DNA of 33,514 nucleotides from Anaeroplasmataceae bacterium (GCA_020025015.1 JAHHSV010000015.1:1-33514), one strand, 5' to 3'. Numbered from the stretch's first letter, positions 8,962-17,401 are shown. The notes: generated from the letters alone by a model not told the origin. Program-made: numbers and translations.

Positions 8962-9993
8962 ATGAACCATATTTATGGAATGACAGAATCTGATATTAAG
9001 AATTATTTTGTTTCTATCGGAGAAAAGCCATATCGCTCAACCCAAATAATTGAATGGCTATATCGTAAGAATGCCAAGTCATTTGCTGAAATGACAAATA
9101 TAAAAAAGGATTTACGTCCAAGGCTAGCTGAGGATTTAAAGTTTGATGATCTAGAGCTTGTAAGAAAGCAGGAAAGTAAGGATGGAACAATTAAATTTTT
9201 ATTTAGACTTGCAGATATGAATTTAATTGAAACAGTCTTAATGACACATGATTATGGCTATTCAGTTTGTGTTACAACTGAGGTTGGCTGTAATATGGGC
9301 TGTCAATTTTGTGCTTCAGGCTTAAAAAAGAAAAAACGTAACCTAGAAACATATGAAATAGTTTTACAAATATTAAAGGTTTCTGAATTAACAGGCTTAA
9401 GGGTTTCCCATATAGTTGTAATGGGTATTGGTGAGCCATTTGATAATTACGAGAATGTTATGAAGTTTTTAGAAATTGTTAATAATCCCTTTGGCTTAGA
9501 AATTGGTCAGCGTCATATGACAGTTTCAACCTGTGGTATTGTACCTAAGATATATGAATATGCTGACTTTCCTTTACAGGTAAACCTAGCAATTAGCCTT
9601 CATGCTTCTAATAATAAAACTCGTGATATTTTAATGCCTATTAATAAAGCTTATAAAATAGAAGAATTAATTGAGGCTATTAGATATTACATAGATAAGA
9701 CTAATCGTCGAGTTACAATTGAGTACATCTTAATTGAAAATGTTAACGATAGTATTGCGGCTGCCAATGAATTAGCGGATTTATTAAGAGGCTTAAATGT
9801 TTATATTAATTTAATTCCTTATAATGAGGTATTAGAAAATCCATATAAGAGAAGCCCTCTTGAAAATCGTCAAAGATTTTATGATGCCTTAAAGAAGCGT
9901 GGCTTAAATGTTACATTACGTCGTGAGCAAGGTAGTGATATTGATGCTGCCTGCGGTCAGCTACGTAGTAAAGAAATGAAGAAGTATGAATAA
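8962..9993 (+). CDS. rlmN: dual-specificity 23S rRNA/tRNA adenine-C2 methyltransferase RlmN
   Basis: A radical-SAM enzyme that makes 2-methyladenosine at 23S rRNA A2503 and at position 37 of some tRNAs. The radical-SAM cluster motif CNMGCQFC has Cys110, Cys114 and Cys117. The second catalytic pair is present: Cys103 (in VCVTTEVGC) and Cys331 (in DAACGQLR), matching the two mechanistic cysteines of E. coli RlmN. MGIGEPFDNYENV is the usual GEP motif, and VNLAISLHASN and RVTIEYILIENVND are standard. The 343-residue length is normal. AGGAGG precedes the ATG. It overlaps rsgA by eight bases. In Bacillus relatives prpC and prkC sit between rlmN and rsgA; here they are absent. Confidence 0.97.
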   Translation: MNHIYGMTESDIKNYFVSIGEKPYRSTQIIEWLYRKNAKSFAEMTNIKKDLRPRLAEDLKFDDLELVRKQESKDGTIKFLFRLADMNLIETVLMTHDYGYSVCVTTEVGCNMGCQFCASGLKKKKRNLETYEIVLQILKVSELTGLRVSHIVVMGIGEPFDNYENVMKFLEIVNNPFGLEIGQRHMTVSTCGIVPKIYEYADFPLQVNLAISLHASNNKTRDILMPINKAYKIEELIEAIRYYIDKTNRRVTIEYILIENVNDSIAAANELADLLRGLNVYINLIPYNEVLENPYKRSPLENRQRFYDALKKRGLNVTLRREQGSDIDAACGQLRSKEMKKYE

Positions 9994-10912
9994 AGGTAGA
10001 ATTATATCATTAAATGGTGGCATTTATACGGTCATTACTGAAGATAACCAAGAAATTAGCTGTAAATGCCAAGGTAAATTTAGAAATTATAGGGTTGATA
10101 CAAATTCGGATTTTAAAGCCAATAAGAATAGATTATCAACCAAGCAGGATACGCATAATATTAAGCTAAGTCCTAAGGTTGGCGATTTTTGTTATATTGA
10201 AAACAATATGATAACTAAGCTATTACCAAGAAAAAATAGCTTAATTCGTCCTGATGTAAGTAATATCGATCAAGCTTTATTAGTTTTTGCAGCCAAAGAA
10301 CCAGATTTCAGCTTTTATTTATTAGATTTATTTTTAGTTAATGTAACTAAAGAAGATATTGAACCTTTAATTGTAATTAGTAAGATAGATAAATTAACCC
10401 CAAATGAGCTTTTAGAGCTTAAGGAAGCCTTAAGCTACTATGAAACAAAGCTAGGCTATAGGGTATTTTATGTAAATAGTAAAAAGGATTATCCTAAGGA
10501 ATTAGTTGAGTGCTTAAATGATAAGACAACAATTGTAGCAGGGCAAACTGGTGCGGGTAAGAGCACGCTTATCAATGCTATAATTCCAGGATTTAATCTT
10601 CAAACCAATGAAATCAGCTTTGCCCTTGGTAGAGGAAAGCATACGACAAGGGTTGCTAGTCTATATCAGTTTATGAATGGCTTTTTAGGTGATACCCCAG
10701 GCTTTTCTAAGCTAGATTTACAGGGGATTACTGAGGATAATTTAAAGCTATATTTTAAAGAATTTAATGATTATCATTGTAAATTTAATGATTGCTTACA
10801 CCTTGAAAATACTAAAGGCTGTGAGGTTAGAAATAATATAGGTAGTGAAATTTTAGAATCACGCTATCTTAATTATTTAAAAATGTTAAAAAGCTTAGGA
10901 GAGAGACGATGA
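9986..10912 (+). CDS. rsgA: ribosome small-subunit GTPase RsgA
   Basis: A circularly permuted GTPase that checks late maturation of the 30S subunit. An N-terminal OB-fold (about 1-75) precedes the G domain, in permuted order: G4-type SKID (132-135), G1 GQTGAGKST (186-194), then G3 DTPGF (236-240). A C-terminal zinc site follows: Cys265, Cys270, His272 and Cys279 (pattern CxxxxCxHxxxxxxC). The P-loop reads GQTGAGKS where many homologues have GQSGVGKS, a conservative change. Length 308 is normal. The start lies inside the end of rlmN, and the TGA stop shares bases with the rpe ATG (ATGA). This is one of two TGA stops in the window. Confidence 0.96.
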   Translation: MNKGRIISLNGGIYTVITEDNQEISCKCQGKFRNYRVDTNSDFKANKNRLSTKQDTHNIKLSPKVGDFCYIENNMITKLLPRKNSLIRPDVSNIDQALLVFAAKEPDFSFYLLDLFLVNVTKEDIEPLIVISKIDKLTPNELLELKEALSYYETKLGYRVFYVNSKKDYPKELVECLNDKTTIVAGQTGAGKSTLINAIIPGFNLQTNEISFALGRGKHTTRVASLYQFMNGFLGDTPGFSKLDLQGITEDNLKLYFKEFNDYHCKFNDCLHLENTKGCEVRNNIGSEILESRYLNYLKMLKSLGERR

Positions 10913-11541
10913 AACTTAGCTTATCAATTTTAAACTGTAATTTAGCCAAATTAAATGAAGAGCTAGAACCAATTTATGAGGATCTAGACTATATTCATAT
11001 GGATGTTATGGATGGAAATTTTGTTCCAAATATTAGCTTTGGTCAGGATTTAATTAAGTCATTAAGACCATATACTAGCTTACCATTCGATACTCACTTG
11101 ATGATTAATAATCCAATGCAATATATAGAATCGTTTGTTAAGGCTGGCTCTAACTATGTTACCTTCCATTATGAAGCAGTAGATAATCCTGATGAGGTAA
11201 TTGATTATATTCATTCCTTAAATGCTAAAGCAGGAATAAGTATTAAGCCTAATACAAGCGTTGAGGTTTTAAAGCCTTATTTAGCTAAGCTTGATTTAAT
11301 TTTAATTATGTCAGTTGAACCAGGCTTTGGCGGTCAAAAATTTATGGATAGTAGTATTGCTAAATTAAAATACTTAGCCGAATTAAGACCACATTATAAT
11401 TATTTGATTTCAGTAGATGGTGGTATTAATGATAAAACTATAGGCTTAGTCGCACCATATACAGATTTAGTTGTATCAGGGTCTTATATTAGTAAAGCAG
11501 AGGATAAAAAGAAGAATATTGAAGTAATTCATAAGGCATAA
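10909..11541 (+). CDS. rpe: ribulose-phosphate 3-epimerase
   Basis: Interconverts ribulose 5-phosphate and xylulose 5-phosphate in the pentose phosphate pathway. It is a TIM-barrel enzyme of normal length (210 residues). The family signatures are intact: the HMDVMDGNFVPN strand with the metal His and Asp, DTHLMI with the next ligand His, MSVEPGFGGQKF (phosphate loop), and SVDGGI with the catalytic Asp. It is translationally coupled to rsgA by a four-base ATGA overlap and is the last gene of the operon. Association with rsgA is conserved across Bacillota, but the thiN gene that often follows rpe in Bacillus is not here. Confidence 0.97.
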   Translation: MKLSLSILNCNLAKLNEELEPIYEDLDYIHMDVMDGNFVPNISFGQDLIKSLRPYTSLPFDTHLMINNPMQYIESFVKAGSNYVTFHYEAVDNPDEVIDYIHSLNAKAGISIKPNTSVEVLKPYLAKLDLILIMSVEPGFGGQKFMDSSIAKLKYLAELRPHYNYLISVDGGINDKTIGLVAPYTDLVVSGSYISKAEDKKKNIEVIHKA

Positions 11542-11635
11542 AAAAACACAGATTTTGAAGTGAACCCACAAAGTTAGACAATGTTAAGGTTGTTTAACCT
11601 AAGGTGTTCACTTCATTTTGAAATCTGTGTTTTTT
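11541..11635. terminator. bidirectional terminator between rpe and coaD, interrupted by a 60-bp palindrome
   Basis: The outer arms AAAAAACACAGATTT (11541-11555) and AAATCTGTGTTTTTT (11621-11635) are perfectly complementary. A-rich and T-rich ends serve both convergent genes. If the 60-bp element (11556-11615) and one TTT copy are removed, the arms close on a two-base loop. The element is itself an inverted repeat, so the transcript can still fold into one long hairpin with a small bulge. The left arm overlaps the rpe stop codon, and the coaD stop lies just beyond the right arm. Confidence 0.85.
11556..11615. mobile_element. 60-bp MITE-like palindrome with IS3-like ends
   Basis: It starts TGAAGTGAAC and ends with the exact complement GTTCACTTCA. 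Further in, the left half reads AAAGTTAGACAA, and the right half, read inward on the other strand, gives AGGTTAAACAA, so the similarity continues for about 26 bases per side. TG...CA termini and an AGTTAGACA segment are features I associate with IS3-family (IS150-group) ends. TTT flanks both sides (11553-11555 and 11616-11618), consistent with a 3-bp target duplication. No transposase is encoded. It may be a MITE or a collapsed IS made of its two ends. The IS assignment is from memory. Confidence 0.6.
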
Positions 11636-11637
11636 AT

Positions 11638-12123
11638 TTATTCCTTGTTTTTGATTCTATCATTAATTACTTTAACTAATTGATGAGGTACATAGTTTGA
11701 TATATCCTGATCAAAGTGCACTAGCTCTCTAATAGCACTAGATGATACAATTTGGTTTCTAGTTGTTGGTAGCATTAAGAAGGTTTCTACGCTTGGTTCA
11801 ATATCCTTATTAAATTGGAATAAATTAAATTCATCCTCATAATCTTGAATATTTCTAACGCCTCTAATTAAAACATCAATTTGCTTTTCCTTACAATATT
11901 TAACAATTAAGCCATCATAGATATCAACCTTAACATTTTTTAAATCCTTAACGCAAGCTAAAATCATTTCCTTACGCTCAAGCGGAGTGAAGGCCGAATT
12001 CTTGTGAATATTTTTAGAAACAACGACATAAACCTCATCAAATATTTTACTAGCTCGTTTAATTATATCTAAATGGCCATTACTTAATGGATCAAACGAT
12101 CCAGGATAACATGCTTTTTTCAT
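11638..12123 (-). CDS. coaD: phosphopantetheine adenylyltransferase
   Basis: Makes dephospho-CoA from 4'-phosphopantetheine and ATP, the fourth step of CoA synthesis. Nucleotidyltransferase motifs are intact: CYPGSFDPLSNGH at the N-terminus with His17 of the (T/H)xGH-type motif, here SNGH, then the phosphopantetheine-binding RGVRNIQDYEDEF, and the C-terminal VSSSAIREL, matching the ISSTxVR motif. The 161-residue length is normal. The ribosome site GTGAGGT overlaps the TGA stop of the upstream CPBP gene, so the two genes are an operon. The terminator shared with rpe lies just beyond its stop. Confidence 0.97.
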   Translation of the reverse strand: MKKACYPGSFDPLSNGHLDIIKRASKIFDEVYVVVSKNIHKNSAFTPLERKEMILACVKDLKNVKVDIYDGLIVKYCKEKQIDVLIRGVRNIQDYEDEFNLFQFNKDIEPSVETFLMLPTTRNQIVSSSAIRELVHFDQDISNYVPHQLVKVINDRIKNKE

Positions 12124-12133
12124 TAATTTTACC

Positions 12134-12913
12134 TCACATAAATAGAATTGAAAGAACAGATAGAAGATTTAAGCCAGCGTGTAGGAAGTAGCTAGCATAG
12201 ATATTATCTGTTTTATAATAAACGTAACCGAAGGAAATTCCGGCACTAATATAAGGAATGGTTACAATAATTAGGTCCATAAAGCTATAGTCAAAATTTA
12301 TTGTATGAATTAAACCAAATATTATACTTGAAACAACTAGGGCTACAATTTTATTAGGAATAAGGTTGAAAATTGATTTTCTAAAAACTAATTCCTCAAC
12401 TAGGGGACCTACAACGACGGTTGTTAGAACCATCGCGATTTTTGGTAAGGCTCCATTATTGAAAAGCTCTACGATGGCATTTTGATTTTGACTTTCTGGG
12501 CTTGACCCATTTATGCTAGCAAGCGCCTGGGTTAAAATTCCTGAAGCAATTGTTAGACCAAAGTATAAAAGAACGCCAACTCCAATGGTTGAAAGAATTT
12601 TTCCTTCATTATTCTTGTAGCTATCAAAGTCCTTATTCAACTCAGGATACAAGAAAACTAGTAAAAAGACAATTGCTAGAAGATAGATACTAGCCTGCAA
12701 AATTACATTTAAAACACTTATCATACTATTATAGGTATTTACTAAATAGGAAAAATGAGAGTGTGATAAAATCAACAAATTATTATAAAATTCCAAATTA
12801 AAAATTTTTTTGAATAATGGAACAATTACATAATCACCAAGCACATACATTGTTAATAGATAGGAAGCAATAGCTAGGCCTGTGCGAAAATATTTGTTTC
12901 TTAAAATATTCAT
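12134..12913 (-). CDS. CPBP-family intramembrane glutamic protease
   Basis: A membrane protein of the CPBP (Abi/CAAX protease) family. About seven helices are predicted. The family motifs lie in the last third: EELVFRK (the EExxxR glutamate pair), then FGLIHT and a later HAGLNLL supplying the conserved histidines. I chose ATG at 12913 (MNILRNKYF) because GGTGG lies just upstream. An in-frame ATG at 12928 sits close to the predicted transcription start and has no ribosome site. Members cleave prenylated or other membrane proteins, or are linked to bacteriocin immunity; the substrate here is unknown. The TGA stop overlaps the coaD ribosome site, with 10 bases between the genes. Confidence 0.88.
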   Translation of the reverse strand: MNILRNKYFRTGLAIASYLLTMYVLGDYVIVPLFKKIFNLEFYNNLLILSHSHFSYLVNTYNSMISVLNVILQASIYLLAIVFLLVFLYPELNKDFDSYKNNEGKILSTIGVGVLLYFGLTIASGILTQALASINGSSPESQNQNAIVELFNNGALPKIAMVLTTVVVGPLVEELVFRKSIFNLIPNKIVALVVSSIIFGLIHTINFDYSFMDLIIVTIPYISAGISFGYVYYKTDNIYASYFLHAGLNLLSVLSILFM

Positions 12914-12936
12914 AAGTCCACCATCCATTCATTAAA

Positions 12937-12945
12937 ATTATATCA
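12937..12945 (-). promoter_or_regulatory. extended -10 promoter of the CPBP-coaD operon
   Basis: Read on the minus strand the bases are TGATATAAT: TATAAT at 12942-12937 with TG one base upstream. TTTACA further upstream (12970-12965) is 22 bases away, too far for a standard -35. Confidence 0.65.
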
Positions 12946-12972
12946 TAAAATCTTAAAAATAGAATGTAAATG

Positions 12973-12981
12973 TGTTAAAAT
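12973..12981 (+). promoter_or_regulatory. extended -10 promoter of rdgB and the GGDEF-EAL gene
   Basis: TGTTAAAAT: TAAAAT at 12976-12981 with TG one base upstream. GGAGG at 12991-12995 and the rdgB ATG at 13003 follow. It is back to back with the CPBP promoter. Confidence 0.6.
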
Positions 12982-13002
12982 AATAGAAATGGAGGCTTTA
13001 AA

Positions 13003-13578
13003 ATGCTTGAGGTAATTGTTGCGACAAAGAATTTAGGTAAGCTTAAGGAGATTAAAGATGTATGCCCTAATATTTCCTTTAAGTCCCTTTTTGATATTGA
13101 TTTTAAGGATGAAATAGTAGAAGATGGCACTACCTTTAAGGAGAATGCTCTTATTAAGGCAAAGGCTATTTCTACTAAATGTAATAAGATTGTTTTAGCT
13201 GATGATTCTGGCTTATCAGTTAGAGCTTTAAACTACCAGCCAGGAATTTATAGTGCGAGATTTTCTAAGGAGCACGATGATAAAAGTAATAATGAGCTTT
13301 TAATCAAAAAGCTTCAGGGTATAAGCGATAGATATGCCTTTTATACCTGTGCAATGTGTTTATGCATTCCTGGTAAGGAGCCGATTTTTGTTGAAGAAAT
13401 TTGTGAAGGAGAAATTGTCGATACACCTAGAGGTAATGGTGGCTTTGGCTATGACCCCCACTTCTATTTAGAAAATCTTGGTAAGTGCATGGCAGAGCTT
13501 ACAACGGAAGAAAAGAATGCTATTAGCCATCGTGGTAAGGCCATTAGAAAGATTGCCGAGATTTTAAATTCTTTATAG
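13003..13578 (+). CDS. rdgB: XTP/dITP diphosphatase (HAM1/RdgB family)
   Basis: Hydrolyses non-canonical purine triphosphates (XTP, dITP, ITP) to monophosphates, keeping them out of DNA and RNA. Family motifs are intact: VATKNLGKLKEI at the N-terminus, LADDSGLSVRALNYQPGIYSARF in the middle (with the catalytic Asp), GNGGFGYDPHF, and SHRGKAI near the end. The 191-residue length is normal. The ribosome site is GGAGG. The next gene's ribosome site overlaps the TAG stop, so both are likely co-transcribed. Confidence 0.96.
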   Translation: MLEVIVATKNLGKLKEIKDVCPNISFKSLFDIDFKDEIVEDGTTFKENALIKAKAISTKCNKIVLADDSGLSVRALNYQPGIYSARFSKEHDDKSNNELLIKKLQGISDRYAFYTCAMCLCIPGKEPIFVEEICEGEIVDTPRGNGGFGYDPHFYLENLGKCMAELTTEEKNAISHRGKAIRKIAEILNSL

Positions 13579-13588
13579 GAGATTTACT

Positions 13589-16500
13589 ATGGATATTAAT
13601 GAGGTTTTAAGGTTAGAAAGAACTATACCTAGCATTAGAAAAATAGATCAGTTTTTAAGTAAAACTGACAAATATACAACTGAATATCTTAAAGCCTTTT
13701 GCTATAAAATGGTAATTTGGGGTGAAAATAACCGAATTAATGATGCTCTAAAGGAGGTTTATGCCTACGTTCCATATTTCAGTGAAATGATTGATGAGGA
13801 TGTAATTATAATTTGCGATACAATTATGCATATAACCCTAAGGGCAAGAAGGCTTGATGAATATCAAAAATATTTACAGGTAAAAATAGGTAGATTACCA
13901 ACCTCAAGGCTTAAGGAAAAGTATCTTGATTCCTTTTATTATTACTTAGCCCTAAAGGATTATAATCAGGCCCGTGTATCAGCCTTAGAATATGCTAAAT
14001 TTGATAATACTAAGGAAGAAAGTATTAGGATTCAATTAGAACTATTAAGTATTGCTGAATTATTAAAGGATGAAGAAACCTTTAATTTAACAAGAGATAA
14101 TTTAGAAAATTTATATAAGGATAGCTTTGATTTTGAAGCCATATCTAGCTTCCATTTACGTGTTTTACGTATGCTATTTATCTTAAAAAATTATAGTGAA
14201 GCTAAAGCCTTTGCTATCGATTATTTAGATGATCCGCATATTAATAAGAATCAAGAAATTGAAGCCGCAACGATTTATTTAAAGATTCTTTTATTAGAGC
14301 ATGAAAACAAGAAAGCAACAATTTTTGAGGCCAAATATGCTGATGTTCTTGCTTCAGTAAGCCCAGAGGTTGGCTTGGAATTTGCTAAAACAGCCTTAAG
14401 CCTATATGAGGCTGCTAATCATAAAATTAGTATTGATTACTATAATGAATTGATTGAGGGCTTCTATAAAAAGCTTAATACAGTAAAAAAAGAGGCTAAA
14501 AAGAAAAAGGAAGAGCTTGTAGTAATTCCTGATGTTTTAGTGGAAAAGCCAATTATTAAAAATAAGGATGAAAAGCCAGGCGTTGATTTAATTGAGGTAA
14601 CAAGAGATACTACCTTAGAGGTTAAGGTAAATCCTTATCTAGATGATTTAATGCAGGGCTCTAATGAGCTTTTAAAGTATACTAAGCCTTTAAGGGATAA
14701 TATAAGAGATATTTCCTTAAAAATGGCCGAGGCTTTAGATATTAAGGAATTAGACCTCCTTTATTTTAATAAGGAATATGTTTTACATAAATATAAGCAT
14801 GAAAGGGTTTATGATAAGCACTATAATGAGCTTAATGCTTCCTTACAAAAGCAAGCCCTAGAGGCTAATGACATTTCCTTTTATTCTAAGGATAAGCTTG
14901 AAAATTATTTAGATTTATTTTATCAAAAGCCTATTGATTATGAGTATGCTATAACTATGCCTTTATTAGATGATACTAATAAAATTGGGGTTTTAACAAT
15001 TTATTCAAATACGAATATGCTAGAGAATGAAAATCTGTTTATGGCCCTTTATGTATTTAAAAATGAACTAAATTTAATGCTTTTAAAGGAAATTGAAAGA
15101 AATAATTTATATAAAGAAAACAAGTACCAAAAGTATATTTTTGGGGTAACAAATATGGGCTATAAATATATTGATGGTAATAATTTAAGCCTATCTCCAG
15201 CAGGAGCTTATTTATTAGATTTAGCCATTGATTCTACCCTTAATGATTTTTATTTAGGCTTAAATGATAAGGATAAAAATAATTATGCTAATCTTTTAAT
15301 GAGCTTAAAGGATAGTCCTAGAAATAACGAGGTTATTTATTATGACTATAAGAAAAATGGTTTAGTTAAGCATTATAAGGAAACCTTTTTTACCTATTAT
15401 AATGATGAGCTTACTATATTAGCCTTGTTTGAGGATGTAACAAAGGAAGAAGAGGCTAAGCTTAAATTAAAAGAAAAGCTTTTTGTTGATTCTAAAACTG
15501 AGCTTGGCAATAAAAATAAGCTTGATAAGGATATCTTAGATTATGGTGATAAGTTTACCTTATGCTTAATTGGCTTAAATGACTTTGAAAAATATAAGGA
15601 TATTTACGGCTACGAATTCTATGATGCCTTTATTGGTTCTTTCAGTAAAGCCTTAAAGGATTACTTTAAAAATAAGTATTATGTAGAAATATACTTATTT
15701 AATCAGGGCTTATTTGCGATAATGCTTAGATCTAATGATGATAAGAGATTATTACAAACAAGAATTAAGGAGCTCTTAGCCTATCTTGAGGTGTCATTAA
15801 GTAGCTTAAATTACAATATAGAGCCACATTACAGCATGGGTGTATTACGCTTAGATGGTAAGCAAAGCCTAGATTTAACCTTGGTTTATGATCATTTATA
15901 TGATGCTTATTTAGTTGCCAATGAAGAATATAATGGAATAAGTAACTATAGCTTCTTTAGCTATGAGGCTTATAAGCTTCATTTTAAGGATAGGGTAATA
16001 GAATCGAATATTGCCTTAGCCCTAGATACTAATAAGATAGAATTAAGCTATCAACAAATTGTTGATATTGAAAATTCAGAGGTTTATGGCTATTATGCTA
16101 AGCTTAATATTTATAATCAGGTCTATAAGGAAGAAGAAATTGCCAATGTCATTAGAAAAAAAGGCTTAGATAATCGTTTAGATAAATATAAGCTTATGCA
16201 TGTTTCTGAGGATTTAAAGAAAATTTATGATTCCTTAAAGGGCTATTTTGAAATATTTATAGAGGTATCAGATCTAACCATTGATGCTAATATCAAGAAT
16301 TTTATTAAAACTCAATTAAGCTTCTTTAAGATACCAGCAAATATGATTAATCTAATTGTTGATAATTATAAGCCTGAATTAGATGATTTAAGAAATATGA
16401 ATATTGGAATTATCACTAAAAATATTTATGATATTATTAATCACAAGACTAATAGAATTCTTTTAGACTATAATAAAATTAAACGCAGTGAATTAAAGAA

Positions 16501-16663
16501 TTTAATTAGCTTTTTAAAATCCTATGATGCTTTAGTTATTTTAGGTGGAGTTAATAAGGCAAGCCTAGAGGAATTAAAAAAAGAGGATGTTAGATATCTT
16601 TTTGGTGATATTTATAAGAAGAGCTATGCTATGAGTGAATTAATTACTAAGCTTAAGGAATAA
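13589..16663 (+). CDS. large multidomain protein with degenerate GGDEF and EAL domains
   Basis: A 1024-residue soluble protein that I read as an inactive cyclic-di-GMP-type scaffold. The N-terminal 300 residues are helical and TPR-like. A Lys/Glu-rich linker (about 300-345) follows, then a GAF-like region (about 350-505) and a PAS-like region (about 515-625) ending in FEDVTKEEEAKLKLKEKL, the usual PAS-to-GGDEF linker. DSKTELGNKNKL (634-645) matches the start of a GGDEF domain, but the active site reads NQGLF (705-709). An EAL-like domain begins near IELSYQQIVDIENSEVYGYYAKL; EAL is replaced by Tyr836-Ala837-Lys838. The end, GDIYKKSYAMSEL, sits where EAL domains carry a QGYxxxxP-like motif. No membrane segment is visible. 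AGGAG overlaps the rdgB stop. A partner-binding or ligand-sensing role is inference. Confidence 0.72.
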   Translation: MDINEVLRLERTIPSIRKIDQFLSKTDKYTTEYLKAFCYKMVIWGENNRINDALKEVYAYVPYFSEMIDEDVIIICDTIMHITLRARRLDEYQKYLQVKIGRLPTSRLKEKYLDSFYYYLALKDYNQARVSALEYAKFDNTKEESIRIQLELLSIAELLKDEETFNLTRDNLENLYKDSFDFEAISSFHLRVLRMLFILKNYSEAKAFAIDYLDDPHINKNQEIEAATIYLKILLLEHENKKATIFEAKYADVLASVSPEVGLEFAKTALSLYEAANHKISIDYYNELIEGFYKKLNTVKKEAKKKKEELVVIPDVLVEKPIIKNKDEKPGVDLIEVTRDTTLEVKVNPYLDDLMQGSNELLKYTKPLRDNIRDISLKMAEALDIKELDLLYFNKEYVLHKYKHERVYDKHYNELNASLQKQALEANDISFYSKDKLENYLDLFYQKPIDYEYAITMPLLDDTNKIGVLTIYSNTNMLENENLFMALYVFKNELNLMLLKEIERNNLYKENKYQKYIFGVTNMGYKYIDGNNLSLSPAGAYLLDLAIDSTLNDFYLGLNDKDKNNYANLLMSLKDSPRNNEVIYYDYKKNGLVKHYKETFFTYYNDELTILALFEDVTKEEEAKLKLKEKLFVDSKTELGNKNKLDKDILDYGDKFTLCLIGLNDFEKYKDIYGYEFYDAFIGSFSKALKDYFKNKYYVEIYLFNQGLFAIMLRSNDDKRLLQTRIKELLAYLEVSLSSLNYNIEPHYSMGVLRLDGKQSLDLTLVYDHLYDAYLVANEEYNGISNYSFFSYEAYKLHFKDRVIESNIALALDTNKIELSYQQIVDIENSEVYGYYAKLNIYNQVYKEEEIANVIRKKGLDNRLDKYKLMHVSEDLKKIYDSLKGYFEIFIEVSDLTIDANIKNFIKTQLSFFKIPANMINLIVDNYKPELDDLRNMNIGIITKNIYDIINHKTNRILLDYNKIKRSELKNLISFLKSYDALVILGGVNKASLEELKKEDVRYLFGDIYKKSYAMSELITKLKE

Positions 16664-16693
16664 AAAAATGGATTTTTGCAAATCCATTTTTTT
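16662..16693. terminator. bidirectional terminator between the GGDEF-EAL gene and the DUF1836 gene
   Basis: ATGGATTT (16668-16675) and AAATCCAT (16680-16687) pair around TTGC, flanked by A7 on the left and T6 on the right. It works in both directions and overlaps the stop codon of the plus-strand gene. Confidence 0.85.
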
Positions 16694-16699
16694 AATGTC

Positions 16700-17272
16700 T
16701 TATTTATCTTCCTTATCCTCTGCCTTTAAAATTTCTTCAAAGTGCTTAGTTAAGAATAAAATTCTTTTAGCAATGGAAATATAAGCATTGGCAGTTAATG
16801 ATAAATTAAGAGCAATCTCATTTAGCTTTTCTAAATCATTTTCTTCAACGCCCTCAAGCTGAGTCTTAGCGTCATCTATTGCTAGATTATTTAAAAATTT
16901 CATTCTTGTTTTAAAATTATTGAAGGCCTCACGATTACTATCCTTATAGGTAGATTCTAATATTTGCTTTACCTCAGCAATTGTTAAAACCTGCTTTAGG
17001 GTGCATACCTCTTCAATAAGAGCTAAATGCTCGCGATTATATTTTTTAGAAACAGGTGCACTAATTACCTTACCTTTAACATAGTTGTTAATCATAGAAG
17101 ATGTAATTTGCTTATCCATGCTAGATGTTGAAAATATTTTTAGCTCACGATCAAGAATTTGGACAACCTGATCCATATATAAATCGATATCGGGTAATTG
17201 CTCATAGTTTAGAAATTCAAAGCTACTTAATTCACTTAACCATTTTTTAATTATATTATTTACGTTTTCCAT
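16700..17272 (-). CDS. DUF1836 domain protein, putative DNA-binding
   Basis: A 190-residue protein with a region at about 50-108 resembling DUF1836: KQITSSMINNYVKGKVISAP, then SKKYNREHLALIEEVCTLKQ and VLTIAEVKQIL. DUF1836 proteins are thought to have a MerR-like helix-turn-helix; their targets are generally unknown. The rest is helical and acidic. It has no metal-binding motif. AGGAGGT lies just upstream of the ATG, and a strong promoter with both hexamers lies upstream. It stands alone. A transcription-factor role is plausible; the regulon cannot be told from this window. Confidence 0.75.
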   Translation of the reverse strand: MENVNNIIKKWLSELSSFEFLNYEQLPDIDLYMDQVVQILDRELKIFSTSSMDKQITSSMINNYVKGKVISAPVSKKYNREHLALIEEVCTLKQVLTIAEVKQILESTYKDSNREAFNNFKTRMKFLNNLAIDDAKTQLEGVEENDLEKLNEIALNLSLTANAYISIAKRILFLTKHFEEILKAEDKEDK

Positions 17273-17297
17273 AAACTACCTCCTAATAGTTATACTT

Positions 17298-17326
17298 ATT
17301 TTATCATAGTTATGGTAATAATACAA
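17298..17326 (-). promoter_or_regulatory. promoter of the DUF1836 gene
   Basis: On the minus strand TTGTAT (17326-17321), a 17-base spacer, then TAAAAT (17303-17298) with TG one base upstream of the -10. Positions 17330-17400 between this promoter and the next terminator hold nothing I can assign. Confidence 0.7.
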
Positions 17327-17401
17327 TCAAAGGCAAGCGTTTAGATGACAATATATTATTAGCTATGCTTTCTAGTTTATAAAACTATATTAACTCAAAA
17401 G

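Noticed and set aside
10909..12136. Possible reassignment of TGA to Trp, as in Mollicutes
   Set aside because: TGA ends rsgA (10910-10912) and the CPBP gene (12136-12134), Trp is written TGG throughout, and no gene needs TGA as sense.
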